64,000 nt of DNA. It comes from Rhizophagus irregularis (Eukaryota; Glomeromycota; Glomeromycetes; Glomerales; Glomeraceae). The position numbers and the translations under genes are program-made. The DNA is taken from the NCBI RefSeq assembly GCF_026210795.1, contig NC_089440.1, positions 1 to 64,000 on the forward strand, read 5' to 3'. Each line of letters opens with the position of its first letter. Position 1 is the first letter of the stretch. Shown in pieces: positions 56,542-64,000 of this stretch. The notes under the pieces are model-generated. The model had not been told where the DNA came from and ran no database searches. It worked only from the letters and a program-made list of their open reading frames with translations.

Positions 56542-57174
56542 CACTCGGAGGTGAAAAAGACTGAAATAAGTGGAGAAAAAGAAGTTACAACGGCAATGAA
56601 AACACAGTTTATAATAAATGATAAGGAAATCGAAGTTGTAATAGATTCAGGGGCAGCAATAAGTGTAATAACAGAGAAATTAAGAAAAGAGTTAAATATA
56701 CCAATAAAAGGAAAAAGTAATATTACGTGTACATTAGCAGATGGAGGAAAGATTGCTTCATTAGGAAAAGTGAATACAGAAATAAAAGTTTACAAAGAAT
56801 TAGTATTACCAGTAACATTAGATGTAATAGATTCAAAGCAAAAAGAAATGATTATAGGAAATGATTTATTGGATAAATGGAATGCAAATATCAACTATAA
56901 AGAAAAGATATTGGAATTAGAAAATGATGAAGAAATAATAGACATACCAGTGTGGTATATTAAACAAGTGGAAGAGTCAGAAGAATCCGACTATGAAAGT
57001 GAATCAGGAGAATCTGATTATGAACAAGAAGAAGGAAAGAAGTTATATACAGTAAAAGAAGCAATAAAAGAAAAGGAAGTAGTAAAAGAAAATGAGTCTC
57101 AAGAAGATAGTGAAAGTTCCAGTGAAGAAAGCTCGTCTGATGATAGTGAAATATCTAGTGAAAATGAGGATTAA
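56539..57174 (+). CDS. Retroviral-type aspartic protease, expressed by readthrough
   Basis: 211 residues in the same frame as Gag. FIINDKEIEVVIDSGAAISV has the DSGA catalytic motif, and IIGNDLLDKW is the second conserved block near the C-terminal end of the fold; the protease functions as a dimer. A long Glu/Ser-rich acidic tail follows. It matures the Gag and Gag-protease proteins. It ends at TAA 57172-57174 and is followed by several in-frame stops before the RT start, so RT is not part of the same chain. Confidence 0.88.
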   Translation, partial: LHSEVKKTEISGEKEVTTAMKTQFIINDKEIEVVIDSGAAISVITEKLRKELNIPIKGKSNITCTLADGGKIASLGKVNTEIKVYKELVLPVTLDVIDSKQKEMIIGNDLLDKWNANINYKEKILELENDEEIIDIPVWYIKQVEESEESDYESESGESDYEQEEGKKLYTVKEAIKEKEVVKENESQEDSESSSEESSSDDSEISSENED

Positions 57175-57258
57175 ATTATATAAAAAGGGCTAAAATTGTC
57201 CCAAAATGTAAAATTGTTGAAATAATAATAAGAAATAAAATAATAAATAAATTTTAAA

Positions 57259-59580
57259 ATGATAAATGAAAATGATAAAAATGAAACTAAATGGGAAAAG
57301 TTCGATAAAAAGATAAATTTGGGAGAAGTAACAGGTAAAAGAAAGGATGGTATAATAAAGCTAATCAAAAGTTATGAAGAGATATTTGAATACGATGGAG
57401 AAAAATTAGGAAAGGTAGACACTGTTAGACATAAAATAGAAATTAAAGAAGGTCAAGAACCAATAGCACAGAAGAGGTATAAAGAGACCGAGGAAAAGGG
57501 AAAGTTTATAAAGAAAGAAGTTGAACAGTTATTAAAAATGGGGAAAATTAGAAAGTCATGGAGTCCATGGGCGTCTCCAGTAACACTAGCAGGAAAGAAA
57601 ACAGGAAATTATAGATTTTGCATTGATTATAGGAAATTGAATAATATAACTAAGTCGGATGCATACCCATTACCAAGAATAGACGAATTATTAGAAAAAT
57701 ATAGAACAGCGAGATGGTTTACGAGTTTGGATCTAGCGGCAGGGTATCATCAAGTAGAAATGGTAGAAGAAGATAAAGAAAAGACAGCATTTATATGTTC
57801 ACAAGGATTATATGAATATAATGTTATGCCATTTGGTTTAAAGAATGCACCAGGAACATTTCAGAGGATAATGGATGAGATATTAAAAGAATATATTGGA
57901 GAATTTGTAATAGTATATCTAGATGATATAATGATTTATTCAAAAAATTTTGAAGAACATGTGGAACATATCGATAAAGTGTTGAACAAATTAAAGAAAA
58001 ACAACTTGATTGTGAAATTGAAGAAATGTAAGTTTGGTGAACGAAATATAGAATTTTTAGGACATATAGTTGGAAGAGATGGTTTGAAACCAGATGCAAA
58101 GAAAGTGGAGAAGATTAAAGAAATAAAGATACCAGAAACTGTTACACAAGTGAGATCATTTTTAGGATTGTGCTCATATTATAGAAGATTTATAAAGAAT
58201 TTTGCGAAAATAGCAAAACCTTTATATCACTTAGTTAAAAAGGATGTACCATTTGAATGGACAGAGAAACAGCAGGAAGCATTTGAAGAATTAAAAATAA
58301 GATTAATGGAGAAACCAGTATTAGATCACCCTAACTTCGAAAAGGAGTTTATATTGATTACAGACGCGTCAGGAGAAGGGTTAGGAGCAGTATTATCTCA
58401 GAAAAATGAAGAAAATAAAGAATTTGTTATCGCCTATGCTAGTAGAAGTTTAGTGGGAGCAGAAAAGAATTATGCAATAACAGAATTAGAATGTTTAGCA
58501 ATATTCTGGGGGATCAAGTATTTCCATAAGTTCTTAGCAGGAAGAAAATTTACGGTTATAACGGATCATGCTGCGTTAAAAGGATTAATGAATGCTAAAG
58601 TACCTACAGGAAGAAGAGCAAGATGGGTAATGGAGTTACAACAATATGACTTTGAAGTAATACATAGAAGTGGTAAAGAAAATAAGAATGCAGATGCGTT
58701 ATCAAGACTAGAATTTGAAGAGAAAGTTATAAAAAGGGACCCTGGAGATTTAAGTCAAGAAATAATGAAAATGGAAAATAATAAAGAGAAAAAGCTGAGA
58801 TATGTTAGATCAGGAAATGAATGGTTCGACGCTAGAAGATTTAAGGGAAAATGGGATGATATGAAATATTTTAATGATAAAGAAGCAATATTACTGAACT
58901 TAGAAGAAAAGACAGAAAAAGAATTATTAAAGAAATTAGGAAGGAAGAGTAAACCACAGATTATTATTGTTGATGGGGTTGATGGTGTAGGGAAATCCAC
59001 CATAGTGGAAAATATAATTAAACGATTAAAAGAAAAGGATGATTTAAAAATAATATTTAATAAGTTTAAAAGAAGAAGAAATGATGATAAGAGATTTGAG
59101 GAACCTTCAAAAGAATATGAATGGTTATTTAGAAAACAAGTTGTAGAAGAAATCAATAGGAGAATAGTTGAATTTACAGATGAAGACATTATAATACTGG
59201 ATAAGTCACCATATTGTGAATACTTTTATCAAAAGACCAAAAGTTTTGACAGAGGATATATTACTCCATATGGGAATCATAAAATGGAGAAAGAGATATT
59301 TAAATATAAAGACATTATAGATAATGCGGTAATAATTTTCTTAGAAAATAAAGAATGTTGGAATAATTATATTGGAAGAGAAACTAAGAAAAGTAATGAA
59401 GGACATAAAACATCATATGAAACGTTGAACGAAGAGGAATATATGGACATGGTGAAAATGTTTAAAGAACATCAGAATATTTATGAGAATAAAGGAAAAT
59501 ATAAGAGGATTAGAATTAAAAACGATGACAAAAGTTGGAAAAAAGTATATAAACGAGTTGAAAAGCTATTGGAAAAATAA
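57259..59580 (+). CDS. Reverse transcriptase-RNase H with C-terminal thymidylate-kinase-like domain
   Basis: 773 residues from ATG 57259. RT at about 65-260: FCIDYRKLNN, LDLAAGYHQV, MPFGLKNAPGTFQR and the YLDD catalytic box at 220-223, with FLGHIVGRDGLKPD after it. RNase H at about 365-485: Asp369 in ITDASGEGLGAVLS, ITELECLA, and Asp479 in NADALSR. A linker of about 80 residues follows, then a kinase domain at 566-773: Walker A GVDGVGKST at 573-581, and ILDKSPYCEYFYQ at 646-658 in place of the DR(Y/S)xxSxxAYQ motif of dTMP kinase. It is a continuous frame, not a separate gene. The domain would phosphorylate nucleotides if active; substrate is inferred from motifs only. It is not in the same chain as integrase. 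Confidence 0.92.
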   Translation: MINENDKNETKWEKFDKKINLGEVTGKRKDGIIKLIKSYEEIFEYDGEKLGKVDTVRHKIEIKEGQEPIAQKRYKETEEKGKFIKKEVEQLLKMGKIRKSWSPWASPVTLAGKKTGNYRFCIDYRKLNNITKSDAYPLPRIDELLEKYRTARWFTSLDLAAGYHQVEMVEEDKEKTAFICSQGLYEYNVMPFGLKNAPGTFQRIMDEILKEYIGEFVIVYLDDIMIYSKNFEEHVEHIDKVLNKLKKNNLIVKLKKCKFGERNIEFLGHIVGRDGLKPDAKKVEKIKEIKIPETVTQVRSFLGLCSYYRRFIKNFAKIAKPLYHLVKKDVPFEWTEKQQEAFEELKIRLMEKPVLDHPNFEKEFILITDASGEGLGAVLSQKNEENKEFVIAYASRSLVGAEKNYAITELECLAIFWGIKYFHKFLAGRKFTVITDHAALKGLMNAKVPTGRRARWVMELQQYDFEVIHRSGKENKNADALSRLEFEEKVIKRDPGDLSQEIMKMENNKEKKLRYVRSGNEWFDARRFKGKWDDMKYFNDKEAILLNLEEKTEKELLKKLGRKSKPQIIIVDGVDGVGKSTIVENIIKRLKEKDDLKIIFNKFKRRRNDDKRFEEPSKEYEWLFRKQVVEEINRRIVEFTDEDIIILDKSPYCEYFYQKTKSFDRGYITPYGNHKMEKEIFKYKDIIDNAVIIFLENKECWNNYIGRETKKSNEGHKTSYETLNEEEYMDMVKMFKEHQNIYENKGKYKRIRIKNDDKSWKKVYKRVEKLLEK

Positions 59581-59582
59581 AA

Positions 59583-59735
59583 ATGACTACTGAAAATATT
59601 GGAATAGGAATATATATTTACATCATACACAGGAATACGAATTATCACTGCGTGTTATTTGAAGATAAAAGTATTAGGTTTATTTTACCTTTTGAAGAAG
59701 AAATAGAAGAAATACTAGTTAATGGAAGAAGATAA
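59583..59735 (+). CDS. Small 50-residue ORF between RT and integrase
   Basis: Starts MTTENIGIGIYIYIIH three bases after the RT stop (TAAAAATG) and overlaps the integrase start by 14 nt (ATGGAAGAAGATAA). Such tight spacing suggests termination-reinitiation from RT to this ORF and on to integrase. The sequence (FEDKSIRFILPFEEEIEEIL) looks like a small alpha/beta protein. Family unknown. Confidence 0.5.
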   Translation: MTTENIGIGIYIYIIHRNTNYHCVLFEDKSIRFILPFEEEIEEILVNGRR

Positions 59736-60909
59736 ATATAATGAGATAATTAAAAATGTAGATAATGAACAACACTATAGGATGAAAGATGGTTTGTTAT
59801 ATAGAATAAAGGATAATAGAGAACTGAGAGTAATAAGAAAATATGAGTTCGAAGGATTAATGTATATTGCACACGACCATGAACTATCTGGACATTTTGG
59901 AATAGATGCAACATATGAAAGGATTAGAGAGAAATATTATTGGAAAAGAATGAAACAAGATATGGAAATATATGTTAAATCATGCGATAGTTGTCAAAGG
60001 AGAGGAAAACCGATTGGAAAACACGAATTAAATGTAATAAAAGTTAAAGAACCATTTTATCAGATTGGAATAGATGTTGTGGGACCGTTACCAATAACAG
60101 AAAGAAATAATAGATACATAGTTACGGCAATGGATTATTTTACGAAATGGCCAGAAGCTAGAGCTCTAGAAACAGCAGATGCTAAGGAAATTGCAAGATT
60201 CATTTATGAAGATATAATATGTAGACACGGATGTCCAAAGAAGATATTAAGTGATAGGGGAAGTCATTTCAATAACAAATTAGTAGAATTATTAATGAGG
60301 GAATTTCAGATAAAACACAATTTTTCGACACCTTATCACCCGAAGACGAATGGATTAATAGAAAGGTTCAATAAGACACTATGTGAATCATTAGCAAAAT
60401 TGAGTAACATTAAAGATTGGGATTTAAAAATACCGGGAGTTTTATTTGCATATAGAACAAAGAAGAATGATTCAACCAAGTTAAAACCAGGATATCTAAT
60501 ATATGGAAGAGAAATGAAGACATTATTAAATTTAGAAGATGAAAATGTTACGATAACACAGAGAATTAATAGTTTAATGGAAGATCTACCGAACATTAGA
60601 AGTCAAGCTAAAGAAAATATAGAGAAATCTCAAGAAAAACAGAAGAAATATCATGATAAGAAATACAAGATGAAAAAGAATTTTCAAATAGGGGATAAAG
60701 TGCTATATTATGATGCAGCAAAAGAAAAACAATGGTCTGGAAAACTAGAAGAAAAATGGAAAGGACCGTATTATATACATGAAATAATTTCTAAAGGATC
60801 TTATAAAATTAAAACTATGGAGGGAAGGATACAGAAAACGCCAGTAAATGGAGAATTATTGAAGGAATATATTGACAGGTCAAATTTCGAAGTTATAATT
60901 AGAATTTGA
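59722..60909 (+). CDS. Integrase
   Basis: 395 residues. The HHCC zinc domain is H51-x6-H58-x29-C88-x2-C91. The catalytic core has Asp118 (QIGIDVVGPLP), Asp178 (LSDRGSHFNN) and Glu214 (NGLIERFNK), giving exactly DDX35E. A GPY/F-type module follows near 345 (WKGPYYIHEI). The C-terminus is short, and no chromodomain is seen. It inserts the cDNA into the genome. The ORF is separate from RT, which is unusual in elements with a single Pol chain, and lies in the same frame as Gag and RT but with several stops between. Confidence 0.93.
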   Translation: MEEDKYNEIIKNVDNEQHYRMKDGLLYRIKDNRELRVIRKYEFEGLMYIAHDHELSGHFGIDATYERIREKYYWKRMKQDMEIYVKSCDSCQRRGKPIGKHELNVIKVKEPFYQIGIDVVGPLPITERNNRYIVTAMDYFTKWPEARALETADAKEIARFIYEDIICRHGCPKKILSDRGSHFNNKLVELLMREFQIKHNFSTPYHPKTNGLIERFNKTLCESLAKLSNIKDWDLKIPGVLFAYRTKKNDSTKLKPGYLIYGREMKTLLNLEDENVTITQRINSLMEDLPNIRSQAKENIEKSQEKQKKYHDKKYKMKKNFQIGDKVLYYDAAKEKQWSGKLEEKWKGPYYIHEIISKGSYKIKTMEGRIQKTPVNGELLKEYIDRSNFEVIIRI

Positions 60910-60926
60910 TGGGACTCAAATTTTTC

Positions 60927-60940
60927 TTGGGGGGGATAGC
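60927..60940 (+). other. Polypurine tract
   Basis: TTGGGGGGGATAGC lies directly before the 3' LTR, starts right after the integrase ORF, and would prime plus-strand DNA synthesis. Confidence 0.75.
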
Positions 60941-61588
60941 TGTAACCCGAGAAATCAGGATGATCACGTGAGCGGATGAATAAAAGACCGAATGGAACAA
61001 GGATAAATAATTAACCGATAAAATAATATTTATAGTTTAGTTTAGTTTAGTCACAAGATAGTCATATGATAATATATCTTTATTTTCTTATTGTTCTTAA
61101 ATTTTTATTAGTAGAAAAGTTAGAAGTGGTAGAAATAGTTTTCTTAAAAATGTATAAATATAGGTGGGATTCGTTAGGAATTCCGCAGTCAGTTTTGACT
61201 CAAATTTAATAAAATAAATATTAATTATTAAAAGTTATCTTGAATATGCTCATTGTACGCTTGAGAATTAATTAATATTATTATTAAGTCCAGAAAAGTA
61301 AAGTAAGAGGAGTTATTCTCGTTTTATTGTATGAAATATAAGAAGTTAGGAAAACTCTCGCAGTTTATAAGAAATAAGATGGTAATATTTGAAAGAATAA
61401 ATATTACAGGCAGCATAATATTTTGGGAATATTATGAATGAGCAGTAGTATTGAGAATAAATACTACGGATATATGAGAAAGAAAGCGAGAAGTTAAAAG
61501 AAAAACAAAATCTAAACCAAGCAAAGTAACGAGAAATAAGTTAAATGAGAAAGATGTGTTTATCCACGGGTGGCAGACGTGGGTGACA
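60941..61588 (+). repeat. 3' LTR
   Basis: 648 bp, identical as read to the 5' LTR apart from a 4-bp deletion. It is followed by the GCGG duplication and then GTAAATCG, the splice donor of the interrupted host gene. Confidence 0.95.
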
Positions 61589-63194
61589 GCGGGTAAATCG
61601 AATTTGTTATTTTTATATTTTGATATTTATTATATTACATCTGTTTGTTACATATCCTTATAATTTAAAATAGGTAATTTTGAGTTAGGAAATTTAAAAA
61701 AAGAAACCCTTCGACTACAGAACGAATTAAAACAAGAAAAGTCCAAAATAGCCAGAATGAAACGAAAAATAGATAATTTAGAAGACCATGTTCGTAGGAT
61801 CGAGGAGGAGAACTCCATGTTACGGGATTTTAATGAAATTTTTAGTAACGAATCGAATGAATTATGTGAAGAAAATAAAGCTCTCCGAGAAGAACTTCAA
61901 CAATCCAAACAACTTCACATACCTTGAAAGATTATTAATCCTCTGCAGCAATATTCACCAAAACGTCCCAATAAAAGATTAAAATCGAGAGAGGAATCTC
62001 CTGATGAAGTTGCTGCTACAGATGCAAGAGTAAGAATTTTACAAGACTATTTGCAGCCGAATTGTGTTAATGTATATATACAGCTTTTATTATTTTATTA
62101 TTTCCTCTTATTGTTTAGGCTGAAATGAAGAACCTCTTGAAAGGTCAAATACCCGAAGAATATCGGTTGGATTATGGTAAGACTTTCAGTGAACAGACAG
62201 CAAAGATATACGAAAAATTGATACCTGAATTAAAGAAGTTGATGAGTGGACATTATAATCCGTCGGTAACCCAATTGTCAGACTGGTTACGATCGATGCA
62301 CAAGCATAAAAGAGATAGACAACAGAAACGACAATCAGGCCAATTAGACAAAGTAGATCGAAGAATGCACGTAAATGCGCGATTGTCCGAAGTGAGGAGT
62401 ATTTTATTTTAATACACTTCTTTTTTTTTTAGTCATTTGAAATTAATCTTTATATATTCGACAGAAAAAAAATAGACGAGTAAAGGCCGCAATAAAATTA
62501 TACGAAAGAAATGATGCCAACATACAGGAATTCGATAAAGATGAATTATTACTAATGCTTCTACAGAATGATTGTCATTCGATTAAGCAATCGGATTCCG
62601 AAGACGAATCAAGACAGAAATTGCCTAATAATAAGCGGTTCCTGCATGTATACGATCGGGAATGGCGTTCGAACAAGGTATTAAAGTGATTATTGCTATT
62701 AACCTATTTTAATATTTATTCGATATATAAAGTTTATCTTTGTTTTAAATAGTTAAAACACCTATTACGAAACGTATTGGACCCTGAAGCAGAATATATT
62801 CAACACGCAAAAAAGCAAAGAGAGAGAATTTATGATGATGACATGTATTTTACGTCTAGTGAACCTCTCAAAAATGCGCCCGAATGGGCGCTCGATAAAG
62901 CGAAAATGTACGAAACTGATGAAACCAACGAAACAAACGACGTTAGCGAATATGACGTGACTGATGATGTGATTGATGATTTGATTCAATCTTACGAAGA
63001 TTGTGAGCCAATGGAGCTGAATTTAACGGAGCCATATTCGGATTTCTTGTTAAATTCAGCGGAAATGAATTCGATTAGACCCAAAGATTTGGATGAGATT
63101 GGTGAAAGTTCGACGACAGTAAGTTGAATTGTTTTTAATATTTTTACATCGCAAATATCGCTAATTAATTTTGTTTATATCATATTAGCAATAA

Positions 63195-63590
63195 AAAGCC
63201 GAAAGGAGTCGAAAAGGCAAAGAAAAAGCCACAAAAGAAGCAAAAGAAGACGAGGAAATTTATGAAATCTTTGAAGCTGACGAATATTATTAGTATATTT
63301 TATATTTCTTTTTTTTGGTTGGTTTATTGGGTTTATTTTTTATTATATGGTATTATTAGTATATTTTATATTTCTTTTTTTGGCTTAATATGGTTGGTTT
63401 ATTGGGGTTTATATATTATTATGTACATGGGTTGATTTATATAATTATATTACTATACGTCAATATATATAAAATATAAAATAAACGGGTTTTATTTGCT
63501 TATACTATGCTTTATTATTCGTCCTTGAAAACTCTATTTATCAATAATATTCGGGTTACATATAGTAGTCGAATATGGTTTTTTTTTTTA
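63195..63590. other. 3' region of the CACTA accessory gene
   Basis: 63195-63290 could encode a Lys-rich tail (KKPQKKQKKTRK) if an alternative acceptor at about 63200 is used. TGGTATTATTAGTATATTTTATATTTC is present twice at 63285-63380. Possible polyadenylation signal AAATAAACGG at about 63477. Confidence 0.45.
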
Positions 63591-63815
63591 GGGTCGAACA
63601 AATATGTAATAACGTCCTAATATAGGTCTAATTTTAGCCGAATATCCTTTCTGAATTTGAGTCTAATTTTAGCCAAATATCCTTTCTGAATTTGAGACGA
63701 TTGGCACCCTAAATGCGCCCGAAAATTCGACCTTAATTTGACACAGGTTAGATCGTCATTCGACCTATATTCGACCTGGTCAAATTTAGGTTGAATTGTC
63801 CTATTTCGACCAGTG
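63590..63815. repeat. Right subterminal repeats of the CACTA element
   Basis: Two direct copies of TCTAATTTTAGCC(G/A)AATATCCTTTCTGAATTTGAG, then four copies of ATTCGACC-type words before the terminal repeat. The left end (45292-45440) has matching ATTCGACCTC, TCGACCTAA and TATTCGACTC words. Confidence 0.8.
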
Positions 63816-64000
63816 GAATTTTTTCACAGAATTTTGTTCTTGAATTTCTTGCAGAACTTAGTTCTTGAAATTCTTCGCAGATTTAATTTTGAAGATTTTT
63901 GCAGAATTCTATTTTCTTGAAATTCTGTGCAGTTTTTGATGAATTTTTTTTTTCAAAGACTGCCGACAGGGTCGCAGATCTGTGCAAAAATGTCACCTGC
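63816..64000. other. Flank right of the CACTA element
   Basis: Short repeats of TTCTTGAAATTCTTCGCAGA and TTGCAGAATT. It may be part of the retrotransposon whose LTR lies left of the CACTA element. No gene identified. Confidence 0.35.

Larger units (their letters stand above)
50275..61588 (+). mobile_element. Ty3/gypsy-like LTR retrotransposon with kinase domain
   Basis: 11,314 bp, bounded by LTRs 50275-50926 and 60941-61588 and a target duplication GCGG (50271-50274 and 61589-61592), or AGCGG if the terminal A is counted with the target. Order is Gag, protease, RT-RNase H-kinase, a small ORF, integrase; RT before integrase places it with Ty3/gypsy-type elements. The LTRs are identical as read except for a 4-bp indel near 50585, so insertion was recent. 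All large frames are open. Codons are strongly A-rich on the coding strand, unlike the host gene it sits in. Confidence 0.95.
49503..63194 (+). pseudogene. CACTA accessory gene (coiled-coil protein) split by the retrotransposon
   Basis: The first exon 49503-50274 starts MTRKKPSKPNTPPSN, then about 150 residues of Thr/Ser/Pro/Ala repeats (NIATSSTPTPP type), then YPFKLVIPPDISASIG and KKYPNINVPKSYRSHHEEG. The exon ends GCGG and was followed by GTAAAT before the insertion. Downstream exons: 61674-62028 with a long coiled coil (RLQNELKQEKSKIARMKRKI), 62119-62391 (EMKNLLKGQIPEEYRLDYGK), 62465-62677, 62753-63118 (acidic), and a last short piece at 63189. Phases match across every junction. TAA at 49938-49940 and a TGA near 61933-61935 interrupt it. 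I know no exact family; its place opposite TNP2 suggests the role of plant TNPA, a terminus-binding partner. Confidence 0.7.
45292..63815. mobile_element. CACTA (EnSpm) transposon carrying two divergent genes and a nested retrotransposon
   Basis: Ends are CACTAGTCGAAATAGG at the left and CCTATTTCGACCAGTG at the right, a 16-bp inverted repeat with one mismatch. Subterminal TTCGACCT/AGGTCGAA words are clustered within 300 bp of both ends, a CACTA hallmark. Two genes face away from each other: a TNP2-like transposase to the left (48943-45673) and a coiled-coil protein to the right (49503-63194). Without the 11.3 kb retrotransposon the element would be about 7.2 kb. Flanking 3-bp words differ (TTA and GAA), so the target duplication is lost or the site was rearranged. 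Confidence 0.9.

Noticed and set aside
58755-59189. Ser/Leu-rich minus-strand frame in the RT-kinase gene
   Set aside because: Antisense shadow of an A-rich coding strand; similar shadows occur under Gag and integrase.
59584-59589. A second TGA CTA in the Gag/RT frame after the RT stop
   Set aside because: It follows a TAA two codons earlier and the frame stops again at TAG after a few codons, so readthrough would gain nothing.

Overview
This is a chromosome end from an AT-rich eukaryote. It opens on the C-rich strand of a TTAGGG-type telomere (bases 1-843) and continues into a subtelomere made almost entirely of transposable elements in several stages of decay. The very high A+T, short GT-AG introns, a Smr-Sel1 gene, many fungal-style hAT transposases, a DnaJ-X chaperone of the Caj1/Djp1 type and TNP2-like CACTA and Ty3-like elements all fit a fungus. 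My best guess is an arbuscular mycorrhizal fungus of the Rhizophagus type; this is inference, not a database result.

Layout. 1-955: telomere and a CCCTAT variant array that cuts into a coding fragment. 1.2-3.4 kb: decayed hAT transposase. 4.3-5.4 kb: broken tyrosine recombinase. 6-6.6 kb: Myb/SANT-like gene fragment with a repeat that recurs at 31 kb. 7.0-12 kb: hAT pseudogene split by a 1.4 kb MITE, followed by a module-rich element. 12-13.9 kb: tandem mini-exon array hit by two hAT-type insertions. 14-17.2 kb: TA-flanked MITE and another hAT pseudogene. 18-22 kb: 61-bp satellite and large foldback elements, one nested in another. 23-25.3 kb: broken Smr-Sel1 gene. 26.7-27.9 kb: an intact four-exon DnaJ-X gene, the only clearly intact cellular gene. 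28-32 kb: low-complexity DNA, a Myb/SANT pseudogene and a 50-bp tandem array. 32.3-34.7 kb: a hAT pseudogene split by MITE copy 2. 35-44 kb: a MULE transposase gene split by two hAT-type insertions, one of which holds at least three further elements. 44.2-45.2 kb: a probable LTR. 45.3-63.8 kb: an 18.5 kb CACTA element with two divergent genes, the rightward one split by an 11.3 kb Ty3/gypsy-like retrotransposon.

The most interesting object is that retrotransposon (50275-61588). Its LTRs differ by a single 4-bp indel, so it is young. It encodes a very long Gag with about 600 extra N-terminal residues. A UGA-CUA leaky-stop context joins Gag in frame to the protease. The RT-RNase H protein carries a C-terminal P-loop kinase domain resembling thymidylate kinase. 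A 50-residue ORF and a separate integrase ORF follow. It landed exactly on an exon-intron boundary of the CACTA accessory gene, with a GCGG (or AGCGG) target duplication.

Exact target-site duplications can be read directly for many insertions, so the order of nesting can be reconstructed. Two sequence modules are shared by otherwise unrelated non-autonomous elements: one carries TCGAATGGTGGTAA, the other GAGCGTAATTTGGGCAC. Limits: exon boundaries come from splice-site and frame logic only, homology calls come from motif recognition, and no search was run.
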